Assembly: GCA_902363595.1 (NCBI GenBank)
Contig: CABJAP010000003.1
Span: 62,001 to 126,000 of the forward strand
Reading direction: 5' to 3'
Length of the DNA: 64,000 bases
DNA from: Clostridia bacterium
GTDB taxonomy: Bacteria; Bacillota; Clostridia; Peptostreptococcales; Anaerovoracaceae
Position 1 is the stretch's first letter; each line of letters starts with the position of its first letter. The notes below the pieces were generated by a model. It saw nothing but the letters and a program-made list of their open reading frames with translations, searched no databases and had not been told where the DNA came from. The position numbers and the translations under genes are program-made. Positions 51,074-59,917 of the stretch are shown here, piece by piece.

Positions 51074-51595
51074 CTAAAACTTCTCGTAATGAACCTTATC
51101 CCATAGCTTTTCATCCAGAGTCATCGGTCTGCGCTCCTTTTCCGGCATACCTAAAGAAAGCATCGCTTCTACCGCATATTTTTCTTCGATTCCAAAGAGC
51201 TCTTTGATGAATTTGTCCGTGGTCACGCCTGGGGTTCTGCTCTGCCGACAGCGGACCTGGATCCAGCAGCTGCCCACGCCCTGGTCGGCTGCGGTCAGAT
51301 GCATATTGCTCATAGCGATGGAGCAGTCCTCCACCCAAACGTCATTGACTGTGGTGTCAGCCATGACGATGATCACCGCCGCAGCCCCTTTGAGCATATC
51401 GGCGCCCATCTGGCGGCTGTCCGCCAGCCTGTTCAGCGCTTCCTTATCCTGGACCACCAAGAATTCCCAAGGGTGGAGATTCTTTGAGGTCGGGGAAAGC
51501 AGTCCGGCTTTGAGAATGGTGTTCAGCTTTTCATCAGCAATTGGCTCGTCCGTATATTTGCGGATGCTGCGCCGCTTTGTAAGTTTTTCAATCAT
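51074..51595 (-). CDS. nitroreductase family FMN enzyme
   Basis: A protein of 173 residues with the FMN-binding start RRSIRKYTDEPI, SPTSKNLHPWEFLVV and the GVGSCWI segment. Oxidoreductase using NAD(P)H and FMN; substrate unknown. It starts three bases after the QueG-like stop and forms an operon with it. Confidence 0.9.
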   Translation of the reverse strand: MIEKLTKRRSIRKYTDEPIADEKLNTILKAGLLSPTSKNLHPWEFLVVQDKEALNRLADSRQMGADMLKGAAAVIIVMADTTVNDVWVEDCSIAMSNMHLTAADQGVGSCWIQVRCRQSRTPGVTTDKFIKELFGIEEKYAVEAMLSLGMPEKERRPMTLDEKLWDKVHYEKF

Positions 51596-51598
51596 GGT

Positions 51599-52480
51599 TC
51601 ATTCCTCCTGTTCTTTGGTTGGCACCGTTTCGGCATCATCCGGGACCGGACGCCGGTTTTGGCATGGTACGCTGCTCTGACAGAGCCCGCAGCCAAAGAT
51701 ATAGGTTCCGCGCTCAATATGCGCTGGCCAGTAGGCATCACAAGCCTCATCTTCGTAGGCAGAGCAGGCTGCTTTATCATGCCCCTTTTCATCGATGGCA
51801 TGAACCGGACACCGCTTGATGCATGCGCCGCAGCTGCCGTTGAAGGCATAGAGGCACCAGTCGTAAGGGCCCCTGCCCTTCCGGTCCGTAGGCTCCAGAT
51901 CTGCTTCAATAACCATGGACGTAATTCGGATGGCCTTTCCTTTTTCCGAAATAAAACCATCGGATAACCCAAAGGTTCCCAGTCCCGCGGCGAAGGCCGC
52001 ATGGCGGTGGGACCATTTGGACGCGATCCCCAAATCGGGCGATGTTTCACGGCTGAACTCCGGCTGCAGGTCGACGGACACACATCGGTAACTCTGCGCT
52101 TCCAATTCTGCCACCAGTTTTCCGGAAAACTCCTCCATCAGGGGTTCCCATTCTCCTCTGCTGACCAGCCAGCGGTCGCAGGGGAAAACCTTGGCTTTTT
52201 GCTGCATGGCCCTGGTCTTTTCCGTTTGGGGAAAGATCATGGACACCACCCGCAGGCGGTCTGCGGCGGGAACGTCCTCATATTTCAGAGCAAAAACCTC
52301 CGACGGGCTCCAGTGAAACGGACCGATATGTTCCTTTATAAAGTCGTAATAGCTGTCATTTCCGGCGGAAACACCCACAATGGGCGCTTCCCACATGGGT
52401 TCGTCCGCAAAGCCTAAAACGGCAAAATTGTTTTTCTCCAGGCTTTGAAATACGTTTTGAATGGTGGTTCTTATATCCAT
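51599..52480 (-). CDS. epoxyqueuosine reductase-like 4Fe-4S protein
   Basis: A protein of 293 residues with two ferredoxin-type clusters: CGACIKRCPVHAI and CGLCQSSVPC, preceded by the QueG-like SKWSHRHAAFAAGLGTFGLSDGFI. It is shorter than classical QueG (about 380), lacking the C-terminal HEAT part. The queuosine role is therefore unproved; a related Fe-S reductase with the nitroreductase partner is as likely. Confidence 0.8.
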   Translation of the reverse strand: MDIRTTIQNVFQSLEKNNFAVLGFADEPMWEAPIVGVSAGNDSYYDFIKEHIGPFHWSPSEVFALKYEDVPAADRLRVVSMIFPQTEKTRAMQQKAKVFPCDRWLVSRGEWEPLMEEFSGKLVAELEAQSYRCVSVDLQPEFSRETSPDLGIASKWSHRHAAFAAGLGTFGLSDGFISEKGKAIRITSMVIEADLEPTDRKGRGPYDWCLYAFNGSCGACIKRCPVHAIDEKGHDKAACSAYEDEACDAYWPAHIERGTYIFGCGLCQSSVPCQNRRPVPDDAETVPTKEQEE

Positions 52481-52923
52481 CTTTCCAGCCCCCTATCCAG
52501 GATTTCCTTTTTCATCGATAGCGCCACTCTTTCTGGCCTCATTCTACCATAACGTCCGGCCGATTGCCAGAAGGTTGTTATTTGAAGAGATACGTTTATA
52601 ATATGGTATAGTATTTTTACTATTGAATCCGGCGTTGCCGCAGGGTAAAAATACTGAATCTTGCTGCGACGTGGATTGCAAGGTATACAATGAAAACCTT
52701 GTGCTAGCATAAATACTGTCAGGCAGCGAGCAGTGATAGTGTTTTGAAACTGGCCTCCGAGGCCGGAAGTCGGAAAATTTTTATAAGAACTTTCATTTTT
52801 TTCGCAAATCTGTGGGTTTGCGGAGACTGATCTTGCCAAAAAGCGGGAATCCCTGCTTTAAGGCGAATTTGAGATGGCTCAATCGTTGAAAACAGGGTAA
52901 ATTTCGTCTATCTTTTTTCCTTT
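52481..52923. other. intergenic region without a recognised gene
   Basis: About 440 bases. A small palindrome ATAGTA-TTTT-TACTAT (52608-52623) lies about 130 bases upstream of the QueG-like gene and could be an operator. A GGCCTCCGAGGCC hairpin is near 52760. No ORF, RNA gene or transposase end is identified. Confidence 0.5.
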
Positions 52924-53075
52924 TTACGCAAAGAGTCCCAAATCTCCCAAACTGGCCTCTTTGCTCTCACTGGCTTGCTGGTGGGTATACGGCGGGGGGA
53001 TAGTGATGCGTACATCCACGCCGCTCTTAGCCGCTTTTCCAGCGCTGTCATAAACTCGCTATCGAGAATCAAGTA
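52924..53075 (-). pseudogene. cardiolipin synthase C-terminal remnant with frameshift
   Basis: The minus strand reads YLILDSEFMTALE in one frame and then AAKSGVDVRITIPPPY in the next, with the two parts joined at GAAAAGCGGC, where one A seems lost. This is the conserved cardiolipin synthase/PLD segment. The rest of the synthase is absent. It overlaps the end of the FMN-reductase gene by seven bases. Confidence 0.6.
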
Positions 53076-53716
53076 AGGCGTATACAGCCTTCTTTTCTTC
53101 CCAAATCTTTGGCTTTCAGACCGTTCTTTTTAATCTGCCGCCGCCATCCCATCTGTGCGGCCAGCATATATAATTTTCTAGGAAAATTTGGTGAAACCAA
53201 AAGATCGGCTGCGGACTCTTGCCCATGGGTGTTTTCTCTGATGCTGTGAACCAGCTGGTCGATCCCTCTGCTGATGGTTTTTTTCGGGCCTTTATCCGGC
53301 GGAGCATCTTTCAGCATGGAAAGCATCCCGCCGCCGCCGATGCCAAGGCCGCGGCCCCAGCTCAAGCCCGCTTTTACGCACCAGTTATGCATGATTTCCA
53401 GCGCCCATCGGTTTTGTTCACCCTCAAAAAAACCGCAGTTTACTATTGCATATACAGAAATGCTTTTTCCGTGCAAAGTGGTTTCCAACCTTTCCAGCAA
53501 ACGCACCAGATGAGAAGGCACCCCATCGACATACAGCGGGAATACGAAAACCATGGCATCTTGTTCCTTCAGCGCCTCCGGGATTGCAAATGCACCGTTA
53601 TACGCATGGTACTGTACTGTTTCCATATCCTCAAGGCATGCGGTCATTTCCTCAATAAGCATAGCAGAAGCGCTTCCTGTTTTCTTGGGGCTGCCGTTTA
53701 TAAACGCAATTTTCAT
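53069..53716 (-). CDS. NADPH-dependent FMN reductase-like flavodoxin protein
   Basis: A protein of 215 residues with the flavodoxin-fold phosphate loop INGSPKKTGSASAMLI, then VFVFPLYVDGVPSHL and VNCGFFEGEQNRWALEIM. It overlaps the upstream flavodoxin gene by four bases, so the two are coupled behind the TetR gene. The substrate is unknown. Confidence 0.85.
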   Translation of the reverse strand: MKIAFINGSPKKTGSASAMLIEEMTACLEDMETVQYHAYNGAFAIPEALKEQDAMVFVFPLYVDGVPSHLVRLLERLETTLHGKSISVYAIVNCGFFEGEQNRWALEIMHNWCVKAGLSWGRGLGIGGGGMLSMLKDAPPDKGPKKTISRGIDQLVHSIRENTHGQESAADLLVSPNFPRKLYMLAAQMGWRRQIKKNGLKAKDLGRKEGCIRLT

Positions 53717-54207
53717 TGGATCCCCACTCCTTCCATAGACGAAAAAAACTCCACCTTTTCCAGCTCAGCCCCCAGGTTAATGCTGTTGGCCAGCAGTAAG
53801 CCGCAGGCGGTTTTCTTTTCTTGTTCTGTTATTCCATTTCCATAAAAACAGACATCTATTTTTATGTGATTCTTGTATCGCATTTTGTGGTGCATCTCCC
53901 CTTCCTTGATTCGAAAATCCGGGTGAAGATACGGTATGGATCGGTCCAGGATTGCTTTTACAGAGGGGCTGAATCCGCCGTAACTGCACCGGCTGATAAT
54001 GAGTAACTGGCTGCACGCTGCCAGCTTGGCGCCCATGTCTCCATAGCTGTCTCGAATCACACAGCGTCCCGGCGTTAAAAGCCAGCAGTCAAAACATCCG
54101 ATACAGGTCCCGGCGTGTTCATCACAAGTAATCAGTTCTATGTCTTTTTTTCCTTCCAGCAATTTTTTTGCCTGCTCCTGGGGCAGATCGCAAATGACAA
54201 GCCTCAT
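53713..54207 (-). CDS. flavodoxin-fold protein
   Basis: A protein of 164 residues lacking the classical N-terminal phosphate loop but with CIGCFDCWLLTPGRCVIRDSY and ISRCSYGGFSPSVKAILDRS, the FMN-binding parts of multimeric flavodoxin-like proteins. Overlaps tetR by four bases. Confidence 0.8.
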   Translation of the reverse strand: MRLVICDLPQEQAKKLLEGKKDIELITCDEHAGTCIGCFDCWLLTPGRCVIRDSYGDMGAKLAACSQLLIISRCSYGGFSPSVKAILDRSIPYLHPDFRIKEGEMHHKMRYKNHIKIDVCFYGNGITEQEKKTACGLLLANSINLGAELEKVEFFSSMEGVGIQ

Positions 54208-54770
54208 CTCTCATTCTCCTTTGCCTGAGTCAAAAACGCATTGTACGCACGATCGACATTCTCATGGATATTCTCAAACGATAAGCTCATCCCTCCTGCG
54301 GCCACCATTGCCGCTATACCATGGGTGTAGATCATCATATCCAGGTAAAGTCGTTTTGCCTTATCCTTACTGAGGCCCAGCGTAGCTTCAATACTATCTG
54401 TTACCTCTTGCAGACCGTATTGCGCGTAAATATCTTCCACTGCAGTTCCCTTCACATATTTGGATAAAAAAATGAATTTAAATAATTCCCGTTCCTCCTG
54501 TGCAAAGGAAATATGCGCCCTTCCTGATGAGCCGAAATAATTTGCCGCATCCAAATGGCTGCGAACATAATCCAGCTGATAGCTGCGGCAATGGTCAAAC
54601 AGCTCTTCCATCAGCTGTTCCATGTTGGCATAGCAGCTATAGATTGGCTGAACAGAACAGCCCGCAGCATTGGCGACGCTCCGGGCATTTACCGCCTCAT
54701 AGCCTTTCTTCCTGACCAGCGAAAATCCAGCTTTCATAATAAGTTCCTTAGTTATTTTCTGTTTTGGCAT
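54204..54770 (-). CDS. TetR-family regulator
   Basis: A protein of 188 residues. The N-terminal helix-turn-helix is ITKELIMKAGFSLVRKKGYEAVNARSVANAAGCSVQPIYSCYAN in overlapping parts. The C-terminal ligand domain has HGIAAMVAAGG. First gene of the three-gene flavodoxin operon; it likely represses its own promoter through the palindrome at 54800. Confidence 0.9.
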   Translation of the reverse strand: MPKQKITKELIMKAGFSLVRKKGYEAVNARSVANAAGCSVQPIYSCYANMEQLMEELFDHCRSYQLDYVRSHLDAANYFGSSGRAHISFAQEERELFKFIFLSKYVKGTAVEDIYAQYGLQEVTDSIEATLGLSKDKAKRLYLDMMIYTHGIAAMVAAGGMSLSFENIHENVDRAYNAFLTQAKENER

Positions 54771-54799
54771 TTCCTTATCCTTTCAAAATTACAGTCGTT

Positions 54800-54817
54800 A
54801 TATAACTTATGTTATAT
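54800..54817. promoter_or_regulatory. probable TetR operator
   Basis: The perfect palindrome ATATAAC-TTAT-GTTATAT lies 30 bases upstream of the tetR start, where the promoter would be. Size and placement fit autorepression. Confidence 0.65.
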
Positions 54818-55049
54818 TTCATTGTCCGAATTGTCAAGGGCGATTTTTTTGGTTAAAGGCTGTTTATGAACACTCTCTGGCAATTCTAATTATTTTATGG
54901 AAAATATTGACATATTTTAATGTATGTAATAAAATGGAAACCAATCCAACCACTGAACACATACAAGATGCCATGCAGAATTTATGCCAGAAATCCCAGA
55001 GAACTTGCAAGCACGAGGCTTTCATCGTATACTAAAAGGAGGAAACACA

Positions 55050-55841
55050 TTGAAGAAAAAAGAATTAAAAGATTTGAACTTACTGGATCGTTTTTTATTC
55101 GCAGAAGCAATCGAAGACCCGGAGACCTTGCAGGATATGCTGGAAATCATCCTCGGTAAAGACGTGGTTCTCAAGCATTTGCCCCAAACCGAAAAGGAAG
55201 AGCGTAAAAGCCTCTGGACGAAACAGATTCGCATGGACGTCTGGGCTATGGACGAAGAGAATGTCATCTATGATACGGAGGTGCAGCAGCGTAATACCTA
55301 TAACCTTCCCAAGCGCAGCCGGCTCTACCACGGGCTGATCGACAGCAAGCTGCTCAAGCCGGGCGAAATCGACTATGGGAAGCTGAACGATGTTTTTGTC
55401 ATCATGGCCATGCCCTTCGACCTCTTCGGACGCGGTCTGTACCGATACACGTTCCGGATGGGCTGCGAGGAGGTGCCGGGGCTGGAGCTGAACGACGGCG
55501 CCACAAGGATCTTTCTCAATACCCATGGAGCCGACAAAACCGGTGTCAGCGACGAGCTGATCGCGCTGCTGAACTATTTAGAGCACACGTCACAGCAGGC
55601 AGCAGAAGCTTCGGGCAATGAAAAAATCCGCAGGATGCACAGAAAAATCGAAGCGATCCGATCCAGTGAAGAGATTGGAGTGAAGTATATGAACGAATAT
55701 GAAGAAAAAATGCTGGAGAGACAGGAAGGCAAAAAAGAAGCACAAAGGGAGATGGCGCTTAAGATGAAGAAGAAGAACAAACCTCTGGAAGAAATTGCAG
55801 AATTCACTGGTTTGAGTGTTGAGGAAATAGAAGCGCTGTGA
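55050..55841 (+). CDS. Rpn-type recombination-promoting nuclease / PD-(D/E)XK transposase-like protein
   Basis: A protein of 263 residues starting at the TTG at 55050 after AAAGGAGGA; a longer frame start has no site. The nuclease core includes the acidic residue in KQIRMDVWAMDEENVIYDTEVQQ in overlapping parts, and the tail has an HTH-like KPLEEIAEFTGLSVEEIEAL. Such proteins are abundant in clostridia and occur as many diverse copies. It is the only rightward gene on this side. Confidence 0.85.
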   Translation: MKKKELKDLNLLDRFLFAEAIEDPETLQDMLEIILGKDVVLKHLPQTEKEERKSLWTKQIRMDVWAMDEENVIYDTEVQQRNTYNLPKRSRLYHGLIDSKLLKPGEIDYGKLNDVFVIMAMPFDLFGRGLYRYTFRMGCEEVPGLELNDGATRIFLNTHGADKTGVSDELIALLNYLEHTSQQAAEASGNEKIRRMHRKIEAIRSSEEIGVKYMNEYEEKMLERQEGKKEAQREMALKMKKKNKPLEEIAEFTGLSVEEIEAL

Positions 55842-55858
55842 TTTTCGTACACAGCCAT

Positions 55859-55897
55859 ATAAAGGCATTCCGAAGGAAATCAGAATGCCTTTATTTT
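55859..55897. terminator. shared terminator between rpn and the M28 pseudogene
   Basis: AAAGGCATTC (55861-55870) pairs with GAATGCCTTT (55883-55892), followed by ATTTTT. It serves the rightward rpn gene. The M28 pseudogene stop codon on the other strand lies at its edge. Confidence 0.8.
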
Positions 55898-56645
55898 TAT
55901 CGTTTCAGTTCCTCCTCCGGTATGTCGTCCAGCCGCCAGACGATATCAATAAACGCCTTCGTCACCTTATCCAGCTGTTCAGGTGAAACCTTATCCAACG
56001 TATCTAAATCCGAATACAAATAAATCGTCGCGCTGATATAGTTGATGACAGGTACTCCCGCCTGATGGAGCAGATCCGCGGCGGTCGGCAGCTCCTCGCC
56101 GAAAAAATCCGCCGCGATCGATGCAAATCGCTCGATGCCATGTTCTTTTCAAAATCCGCCTCAGCTCCGGCGCCAACATAGACGATTTCCGCCTCAACAC
56201 CTCCATCCGGAGTAGAAAACTCCCCAAGCGTCCCGTCTGTCATGGTATGTGACATGTAATAAGACGGCACCGCTTTGCCGTTTACCGTAAGCCCCCGCTT
56301 GCTTACAAACCATAAAGAAATTTTGGATGGGGCAATCTGTACATTTCCCAATCCCAGATCCTCGTGTTTGTCTTTCACATATTGCCGCGCTTTTTCTCCA
56401 GCCTCTGTTCCAGGCCGCCTTGCACCCATGCCGACCAGTTCCTTCACATATCCATAGGTCTTCTCTTTATCGGGCAGAATACTGCTGTAATCGGCAACCG
56501 GCGAATTCTCCATCTTGCAGGTTTTCTCGATTTTCTTGATCGTAATATGCTGTTTTATCAGAAATCCGCACAATAGCAAGGCGGCCGCTATTACAATGCA
56601 CAGTAAGACAATCAATATTATTTTAATCTTTTTTTCATCGTTCAC
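55897..56645 (-). pseudogene. M28 peptidase pseudogene (central part deleted, frameshift)
   Basis: From a GTG at about 56645 it encodes a signal anchor (KKIKIILIVLLCIVIAAAL) and an N-terminal domain with GMGARRPGTEAGEKA and IVYVGAGAEADFEKN. The frame then breaks. A second frame supplies only the C-terminal part (AGVPVINYISATIYLYSD, VSPEQLDKVTKAFIDI, then stop). The metal-binding HxD region is missing altogether. The intact paralogue is at 61237-62673. Last gene of the operon. Confidence 0.78.
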
Positions 56646-56661
56646 CTCTATGATTAGAAGA

Positions 56662-58647
56662 TCACAAGTTTCTTGCCAACTCATACGCATCCCATATGGC
56701 ATACATAATGTTATGCACCTTCTGGGAATCGCCGATATTATAGACGGGAATCTCCAGATCCTTGATTGCTTCATAAAGCTGATTCTCGGATTCATAGCCT
56801 ACGGAAAGAACGATGGTTTCTGCGGGGAGCTCCAGGTATTCATCGTCCTTCTTTACAACAACCGCATGATCTCTGGCCTCGACAAATTGGGCGCTTGTAT
56901 GAATTCCGACTTTATGGAAATTCAGTAAATCGCGAAGCATGAAGTCATTCATATGGGGAATCGTCCCCGGCCCGCCGATAATCTCCGGCAGCATCTCCAC
57001 AACATTTACTTCCTTGCCTTGCTGGGCCAGCCACAACGCAGTCTCACACCCTACCAGGCCCCCGCCTACCACTACCACCTGATCCTTTGCTAAGTCAGGA
57101 TTCAGCAGAACTTCTTCTGCCGTTACAGCCCGGTCCACTCCGGGTAGTTTGATTTTCCTAGCCTTTGAACCCGTGGCGACGATGATGATGTCCGGCTGAT
57201 AACTTGCGATGTCCTCTCTTGTAACGTTGGTATTCGTTCTCACATCTACGCACAGAAGTTCCATCTGTCTTTGATAATATTGAATCAGCTTGTGATCATT
57301 GTGCTTAAAATGAGGAACGCCTCCCGCAATCAAGTTGCCGCCGAGCTGGTCTGACTTCTCGCATAAAGTGACGTTGTGTCCGGATTCTGTAGCCGTCTTG
57401 GCAACTTCCAGGCCTGCGATACCGCCGCCTATTATCAAAATCTTTTTTTTCACAGCTGCCGGAATGATGTTGTAAATGGTTTCTCTGCCGCAGGCAGGGT
57501 TGACCGCGCAGCTGACCGGCCCATGCCCGATTCTTCCCAGACAGCCTTCGTGGCATCCAAGGCACGGCCGCACCTCATCCAATCTGCCTGTGCGCAGCTT
57601 TTCCACGTATTCCGCATCGCATAAAAGCTGCCGCCCATAGCTGACGATATCGCAGCTTTTACCCAAGGCTTCTACAGCCATCTGCGGGTTTTCCATCTTG
57701 CCCGCGAGAATAATGGGCACATCGACGGCTTTTTTTAAGATTTCTCCGAATTCCCGATAACAGCCATCTTCAAAATACATCGGCGGATGGTTCCAATACC
57801 AGGAATCATAGGTTCCCGCGTCCACATTGAGCGCGTCGTATCCGGCCGCCACCAATATTTTCGCTGCTTCTATGCCTTCTTCTATATCTTTACCTGCTTC
57901 CTCGTATTCTTCCCCTGGAAGCCCGCCCTGCCGCAGGTCCTTCATGCAGCTTTTCAGGCTATAGCGCAGGCTCACAGGGAAATCCTGCCCACAAGCTTTT
58001 TTGATTCCCTGGACGATCATCGTCGATATGCGGAGCCGATTTTCCAAGCTCCCGCCAAATTCGTCCGCCCGTTTGTTATACAGTTCAATGGCAAACTGAT
58101 CCAGCAGATAGCCTTCATGCACCGCATGGACTTCTACGCCGTCAAACCCGGCTCTTTTAGCAATTACAGCCGAAGCAATAAATTTTTGGATCAGGTTCAT
58201 AATCTCATCCTTCGTCATTTCTCGATGGATGATACTTGGGTCAAAGCGGTTTCCCTGCTCGGACGGGGCGATCGCTTTTGACACAAAGCCGGGCAGCGCG
58301 CTTCTTCCCAGGCCGCCGGTCAGCTGCAGGAAAACCTTCGCCCCATACGCGTGGATTCGTTCATTCATTTGATACGCATTATGGATAAACTTGATGGGTT
58401 CTACCGTAGGGCAAGGAATTCCCGAAAGTGGCATTCCCTCAATCCCTATATCCACACTGCAAATTCCGGTTATGATTAGACCAATTCCGTGTCTGGCCCG
58501 TTCCACGTAATAATCCTGGAGCCTCTGATCAAAGGCCCCGAAAGCGTCCGCATAGCCCACCGGCCCCATGGGAGCCATGGACGTTTTGTTTTTGATAGCG
58601 CAGGTTCCGATCTGCGCCGGTTCAAATAATTCTTTGTATTGTGTCAT
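56662..58647 (-). CDS. BaiCD/2-enoate reductase-like NADH:flavin oxidoreductase
   Basis: A protein of 661 residues. An N-terminal OYE-type FMN TIM barrel (FDGVEVHAVHEGYLLDQF) precedes a 4Fe-4S site CLGCHEGCLGRIGHGPVSCAVNP in parts and FAD and NADH Rossmann domains (ILIIGGGIAGLEVA, VVVVGGGLVGCETA). It reduces activated C=C bonds. The context, with an amino-acid-type dehydrogenase, transporter and peptidases, suggests a role in degrading a peptide-derived substrate rather than bile acids. Confidence 0.9.
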   Translation of the reverse strand: MTQYKELFEPAQIGTCAIKNKTSMAPMGPVGYADAFGAFDQRLQDYYVERARHGIGLIITGICSVDIGIEGMPLSGIPCPTVEPIKFIHNAYQMNERIHAYGAKVFLQLTGGLGRSALPGFVSKAIAPSEQGNRFDPSIIHREMTKDEIMNLIQKFIASAVIAKRAGFDGVEVHAVHEGYLLDQFAIELYNKRADEFGGSLENRLRISTMIVQGIKKACGQDFPVSLRYSLKSCMKDLRQGGLPGEEYEEAGKDIEEGIEAAKILVAAGYDALNVDAGTYDSWYWNHPPMYFEDGCYREFGEILKKAVDVPIILAGKMENPQMAVEALGKSCDIVSYGRQLLCDAEYVEKLRTGRLDEVRPCLGCHEGCLGRIGHGPVSCAVNPACGRETIYNIIPAAVKKKILIIGGGIAGLEVAKTATESGHNVTLCEKSDQLGGNLIAGGVPHFKHNDHKLIQYYQRQMELLCVDVRTNTNVTREDIASYQPDIIIVATGSKARKIKLPGVDRAVTAEEVLLNPDLAKDQVVVVGGGLVGCETALWLAQQGKEVNVVEMLPEIIGGPGTIPHMNDFMLRDLLNFHKVGIHTSAQFVEARDHAVVVKKDDEYLELPAETIVLSVGYESENQLYEAIKDLEIPVYNIGDSQKVHNIMYAIWDAYELARNL

Positions 58648-58671
58648 ACTGCTGATTCCTTTCTCTCATCT

Positions 58672-59892
58672 TTACAGTAGTTTCACTTCTGTTTCCAGGG
58701 TAATATCCAGTTTTTCCGCATAGCCCAGGTATTTGTCACATTCTTCATAGGTCAGCATATCGGAAGAAATCAGGCCGGTCTGGGTGTAATCGCCATTGAC
58801 GAACATCTTTGTAAACAGCGATCCGCACTGCCCTGTCAAATACATTTCTCCGGTGATCCCGGCCCGCTCAAAGGATTCGACGCAGCCCGGCGCATAAAGA
58901 TACGTTTCCGCCAATACCTTTTTTCCATCTTTCGTTCCCGCGGCTTCCACGACAAATGCGCCTTCGTCCTTTACCAGCCCTTCGTCCAGAATCTCTTTAA
59001 TCTCATCATGGTATTTGGGCGCCGGCGGCAGGTGGGAAACGATGACATCGAATGGAATAAAGGTGTGTCCTTTATAAGTCTCTTCTTCACGGGACAGAAG
59101 GCCGGCCCGATAAAGAGGCGTGGAAAAGTCGATTCCGACGCCGCCGTATTTAAAGTTAATATTTTTCGCGCCCTTGAAATGCGTATCCTTGTTGAGCCCC
59201 ATATATACTGTTTCGTCGTGGGCATGCTCCACTAACGTAACGGGGCGCTGGCAGCCTTTGAAGTGTCTGGTCACAGGCAAGCTGTGAGGTTCTGTTTCTA
59301 CCAACTCACCGTTTTTCAAGGCAAAAGTCGGATCCGTCATATCGGAAAGCGCGGTGAAGGGGGACCACCAGAACGGCAGGAAACGCTTGGCTTCCACGCC
59401 TTCATAGACCATCATCAGGATATCATCGCAGGTATCCAAATATCGCATAGAACTTTTAGCGGCTACACACATCATACCCGGCGCGGAACCTGTACCGATG
59501 ATGGCCATTTTGCCAATGGCTTTAAACCGTTTGCCATAATCGCTATACATGATTTCCACGCATTTGGGCCACCAGGGATCCAGGACGTCCGTGGCAGCGA
59601 AGTCCTGGTAGTTGGCCTTGACAGCGATTGCTGCCTCTAAAACTTTGGGTGCAAAGCGGATAGGCAGGGCGTTGACAATCAAATCCACACCTTCCGCCGC
59701 TTTGATGATACTGTCCGTATCGTCGGCATTCACATAGATGCCTTTGGCTTTTTTCAAAATCTTCACCAGCTCATCGACGGCTTTGTGATCCGCATCCGCA
59801 CAGATGATTTCGCTTACATTTGGTTCTTCATCCATTCTCTGCGCCACGGTTGAGCCCTGGGCGCCGGTTCCTAATACTAATATTTTTTTCAT
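58672..59892 (-). CDS. saccharopine dehydrogenase-like NAD(P)-binding protein
   Basis: A protein of 406 residues with the N-terminal dinucleotide site ILVLGTGAQGSTVAQRM and the family body (NALPIRFAPKVLEAAIAVKANYQDFA). Members act on amino acids or similar substrates; the exact reaction is unknown. It is placed 24 bases before the flavoenzyme gene in the same operon. Confidence 0.85.
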   Translation of the reverse strand: MKKILVLGTGAQGSTVAQRMDEEPNVSEIICADADHKAVDELVKILKKAKGIYVNADDTDSIIKAAEGVDLIVNALPIRFAPKVLEAAIAVKANYQDFAATDVLDPWWPKCVEIMYSDYGKRFKAIGKMAIIGTGSAPGMMCVAAKSSMRYLDTCDDILMMVYEGVEAKRFLPFWWSPFTALSDMTDPTFALKNGELVETEPHSLPVTRHFKGCQRPVTLVEHAHDETVYMGLNKDTHFKGAKNINFKYGGVGIDFSTPLYRAGLLSREEETYKGHTFIPFDVIVSHLPPAPKYHDEIKEILDEGLVKDEGAFVVEAAGTKDGKKVLAETYLYAPGCVESFERAGITGEMYLTGQCGSLFTKMFVNGDYTQTGLISSDMLTYEECDKYLGYAEKLDITLETEVKLL

Positions 59893-59917
59893 AATTAAAT
59901 AACTCCCTTTCTATTGA

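Noticed and set aside
52600..52850. Possible insertion-sequence end or riboswitch upstream of the QueG-like gene
   Set aside because: Short palindromes only; no transposase, target duplication or recognisable riboswitch core.
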